A program made the translations under genes and the position numbers. From Paramarasmius palmivorus (taxonomy: Eukaryota > Basidiomycota > Agaricomycetes > Agaricales > Marasmiaceae), in contig JAYKXP010000140.1 of assembly GCA_037176845.1 (NCBI GenBank), positions 51,825 through 115,824 on the forward strand: 64,000 bases of DNA. The letters run 5' to 3'. The notes below the pieces were generated by a model. That model did not search any database, was not told the DNA's origin, and was given only the letters and a program-made list of their open reading frames with translations. Positions within the stretch are counted from its first letter, which is position 1; every line of letters starts with the position of its first letter. Of this stretch, positions 61,157 through 64,000 are shown piece by piece.

Positions 61157-63248
61157 ATGGTTGCTTGGAGTCTCTTACCCATTGCTGGTCTACTCCTCAA
61201 GCATTTCATCCTAGTACAAGGACAAGGAAATGCTCCATCCTCTATCTCCACCACTACCACTACCACTTCCTCCACCTCATTACCGTTGCAAACCGCAAAG
61301 CCAAATATCATCCTCATCATCACGGATGACCAAGATGTGCGCACTGGTACCCTCGAGTATATGCCCAAGATCCAAAAGGCTCTAGCGGAGCAGGGAACAA
61401 ATTATGAAAGGTTCTACGCTCCCGTATCCCTTTGTTGTCCTTCCCGTGTTTCGTTGCTGAGAGCTCAATACGCTCATAACCACAACATCACCTATGTTGG
61501 GGGACCCTATGGAGGTGATCACGTTGTCTATACATCAAGCACATCAACTAACCTTTTTCACTAGGTTACCACCTCTTCTGCGAAAAGGGCCAAAATGATG
61601 CTTATCTTCCCGTCTTTCTCCAAGAAGCCGGATATAACACGTACTATACTGGGAAACTCGTACGTTGGTCTGTTTCCTCTTACCTTTTCGTACTGAATAC
61701 GGGGCTCAAAACAGATGAATGGCCTCAGTTGGGACCTGATACATTCCGAGTACCCCAAAGGATGGACCTACTCTGATTTCCTTGTTGATCCAAACGCATA
61801 CTTATACTTTAATGCCTCCTTCTCAGCGAATAACACCGACTCTTCCCCCGTGTCATTCGAGGGACAATACCAAGTCGATGTTGTCAAGGACAAAGCTCTG
61901 GGATTGCTCCAAGATGCCCTAGCCGATTCGGGGAAACCGTTCTTTTTAGGAATAGCACCCACGGCGCCGCATCTGGAGGTTCAGTTTGACGGGGGTTTTA
62001 CGGAGCCTCTGCCTAGAGCTGACGAAGCGTCGCTATTTGAAGATGTTATAATCCCGAGGTCGCCGTCTTTCAATGTCAAAGGTCAGGGTGCGGTATCATG
62101 GTTGAAGGATTTAAACGAGTTGAACGAGACGCTTGTTGATTATGTGAGTCTTCGAATATTATCTTGCGCAAATTCTGACTGGGTTATAGATTGACCATGT
62201 CTATCGCCAACGTCTACGCGTTCTTCAACCTGTAGATGATCTAGTTGCAGCTATTGTGCAGGCGGTCGAGGATGCTGGTCCTGAGGTTGCGGAGAACACA
62301 TATATCATATAGTAAGTCACGGCTTCTTTGTTCTTGACTTTATCCATAAACTTGGGTTTCTCTTCGTAGCACTTCGGATAACGGGTACGCTCTCGGTTCG
62401 CATCAACGAAACCTTGGCAAGACATTGCCTTACGAAGAAGGTTTGCTCCCTTTTTCTTCCTCAACACGACTCTGAACCAACAATGCACTCAGATGTCCTC
62501 GTTCCCTTGCTCATTCGAGGGCCCGCCATCCCCAAGAACGTCACAAACAGTGAGGATGTGTACACCATGCCCGATCTGGGTGCTTCGATTCTGGGTCTTG
62601 CGGGCGCGAGTGTGGATGAGTATACGCTGGATGGCAGAGTTTTCCTGGGCTCAACAGGTATCGAAAAACCACGGCATACGCTAGTGGAATATTGGAATGG
62701 CGGGCTAGAAGAAGGGATTTATGCCCGTGAGTTTTTCTTTCTACCTGACATGCGAGTTACTGATCGTGGACAATTGACTGACAGCATTGACCCTTCGACC
62801 CAATACAACTTACCGCTCTATCCGTGTTGATAATTGGGTTTATGGTGTCTGGTGTACCGGAGAAAACGAGTTGTATGATCTATCGGTACGTGGTCTTCTC
62901 TATCAGGAGTCTATGTATGGTAACTCACGGGCTATATAGACGGATCCATACCAACTTGTCAACCTTGCCTTTGACATCACCTCCGGGGACACAAACCGAG
63001 TTATCTCTCGACTCAACGCGCTCATGATTGTACTTAAAACCTGCGTGGGTGACGTTTGCAGGAACCCCTGGGATGCGATTTTCACCTTAGGCGAGGCAGC
63101 GAATTTGGAGGAGGCTTTAGACGAGAAGTACGACTCTTACTTTGATTCACTACCCAGATTCAGATATCGGGAGTGTCGTTATGGATACTTTGAGGATGGG
63201 GCGTCGGAGTATCCTACATGGGACGAGGGGATGAGTTATAGTAGTTGA
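61157..63248 (+). CDS. Secreted sulfatase (arylsulfatase type), paralogue 2, 572 aa
   Basis: Exons 61157-61514, 61565-61659, 61715-62143, 62190-62311, 62370-62440, 62493-62726, 62785-62885 and 62940-63248 give 572 codons. Signal peptide LLPIAGLLLKHFILVQGQG, a short Ser/Thr linker absent from paralogue 1, PNIILIITDDQD (Asp 57-58), and VSLCCPSRVSLL with Cys94 as the formylglycine precursor. Then the segment TSDNGYALGSH and a C-terminal Cys-containing domain (KTCVGDVCRNPWD). Exon boundaries are the same as in the sulfatase at 56515-58598, showing duplication of the whole gene followed by, or with, inversion around the HDAC gene. Substrate unknown. The start was chosen for the signal peptide; an earlier in-frame ATG lies at 61058. 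Confidence 0.93.
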
Positions 63249-63517
63249 AGCTATAGGGGAAACAAAGCCACAAATGTAACTATGTTACAGTAAGCACACT
63301 GTAGCAAATTGCAATCAAGTCTCGTATCAGGTTCTCGCGAGATGGCATCAGTCAGAAGACTTTGAATTTGATTAACATGTAGCACGCTGGTGTAGAGCGA
63401 TATATTCCCAGATTCATTACAAACCAAAAAAAAACGCATAGTAGGCTACCCGAACTACAGAATCGTGTTAGCAAAAAAGCCATTCACTGCTCTTCGAAGA
63501 GTTGAGCATACTTGAAT

Positions 63518-63945
63518 TTATACGGTCGGTGGGCATTTGTACAAGCATCTGGGGGTAAACGAGTTGGCGAGTAGATTCAATAGTAGTGTAAGATGCACTC
63601 ACATCCCATCGTCCGGATGAATATAGCAGCACTGCAGACCTTTGGCGCCTAAATGGGTGTTATAAGTTGGCTGACCGGTACGTCGGTGGTTTAAAGGTAC
63701 TCACATGGAACCTAGATGAGTAGAGTACGCCCTTAAGACGGGAATCTGTATCAAGTGTGGACACCTACCGTTCCAACGATGGTTCCGCCTGTAGGCAACG
63801 GGTAGTAGTCTCAGCGCATAGTCACTTCTTGCGAGAACGCTGGGGACTCACATTGTTCCTTGAAGCCAGGCGGATCAGAGCTCGACGGCGCTGCAATAGC
63901 AGAGACTACGAGGAGCAAGAAGGTGATTGGCACAAGTTTGAACAT
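63518..63945 (-). CDS. Small secreted cysteine-rich protein (65 aa)
   Basis: Five short exons, including a 7 nt microexon (GTTCCAT), join in frame. The ATG at 63945 opens a clear signal peptide, MFKLVPITFLLLVVSAIAA. The mature part holds six Cys in the pattern EQC, VPC, QCC, GIC, YKC and ends KCPPTV-stop at 63518. A spacing of this kind fits small disulfide-bonded secreted proteins of basidiomycetes. The QCG...PC...QCC...C...C order faintly resembles a CBM1-type or knottin fold but lacks the aromatic binding residues of CBM1. Function unknown. The microexon join is the least certain part. Confidence 0.7.
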
Positions 63946-64000
63946 TGTTAGACTTGGTACTATAGAGTACCTTTGAGATAGCTTTCTTTTATACTTTGTG

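Overview
The window reads as genomic DNA of a mushroom-forming basidiomycete (Agaricomycetes). Genes are broken by many 45-60 nt GT-AG introns. The recognisable proteins are fungal: a KDZ-type transposase, an Agaricomycete F-box protein, a G3BP-like NTF2/RRM protein, a Dhh1-type DEAD-box helicase, an HDAC8-like deacetylase and two sulfatases. Exon joins were read by eye. For every gene called intact, the joined exons keep frame and sum to a multiple of three.

Region 1 (1-18436) is a giant DNA transposon. About 1.17 kb at position 1 returns almost perfectly as the reverse complement ending at 18436. These terminal inverted repeats are built of ~190 bp tandem monomers studded with a 14-16 bp palindrome (half site GTTC, N4, GAAC). 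Inside lie a KDZ transposase (6 exons, 909 codons, no break seen), five accessory genes I do not recognise (two with similar basic segments) and an F-box gene. The left tip coincides with the window edge, so the true end and any target duplication cannot be seen.

Region 2 (18437-20754) is a transposon graveyard with no intact gene: a remnant of a protein often seen in Agaricomycetes and a helicase C-terminal remnant.

Region 3 (20755-48026) is a degenerating tandem segmental duplication with four units of about 5.7-7.7 kb. Each unit has a truncated 3' half of the G3BP-like gene (minus), a remnant of an unidentified minus-strand gene, decayed DNA, a seven-transmembrane gene (plus) and a block of ~400 bp satellite-like repeats. 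Copies 3 and 4 of the membrane gene read intact. Copies 1 and 2 are frameshifted. A fifth, inverted and frameshifted copy lies at 52555-54094.

Region 4 (48027-51703) holds the full-length G3BP-like gene head to head with DHH1 across 307 bp. Both products are predicted mRNP-granule proteins.

Region 5 (54465-63945) holds two small unidentified genes, a sulfatase, an HDAC8-like deacetylase, a divergent sulfatase paralogue and a small secreted cysteine-rich protein.
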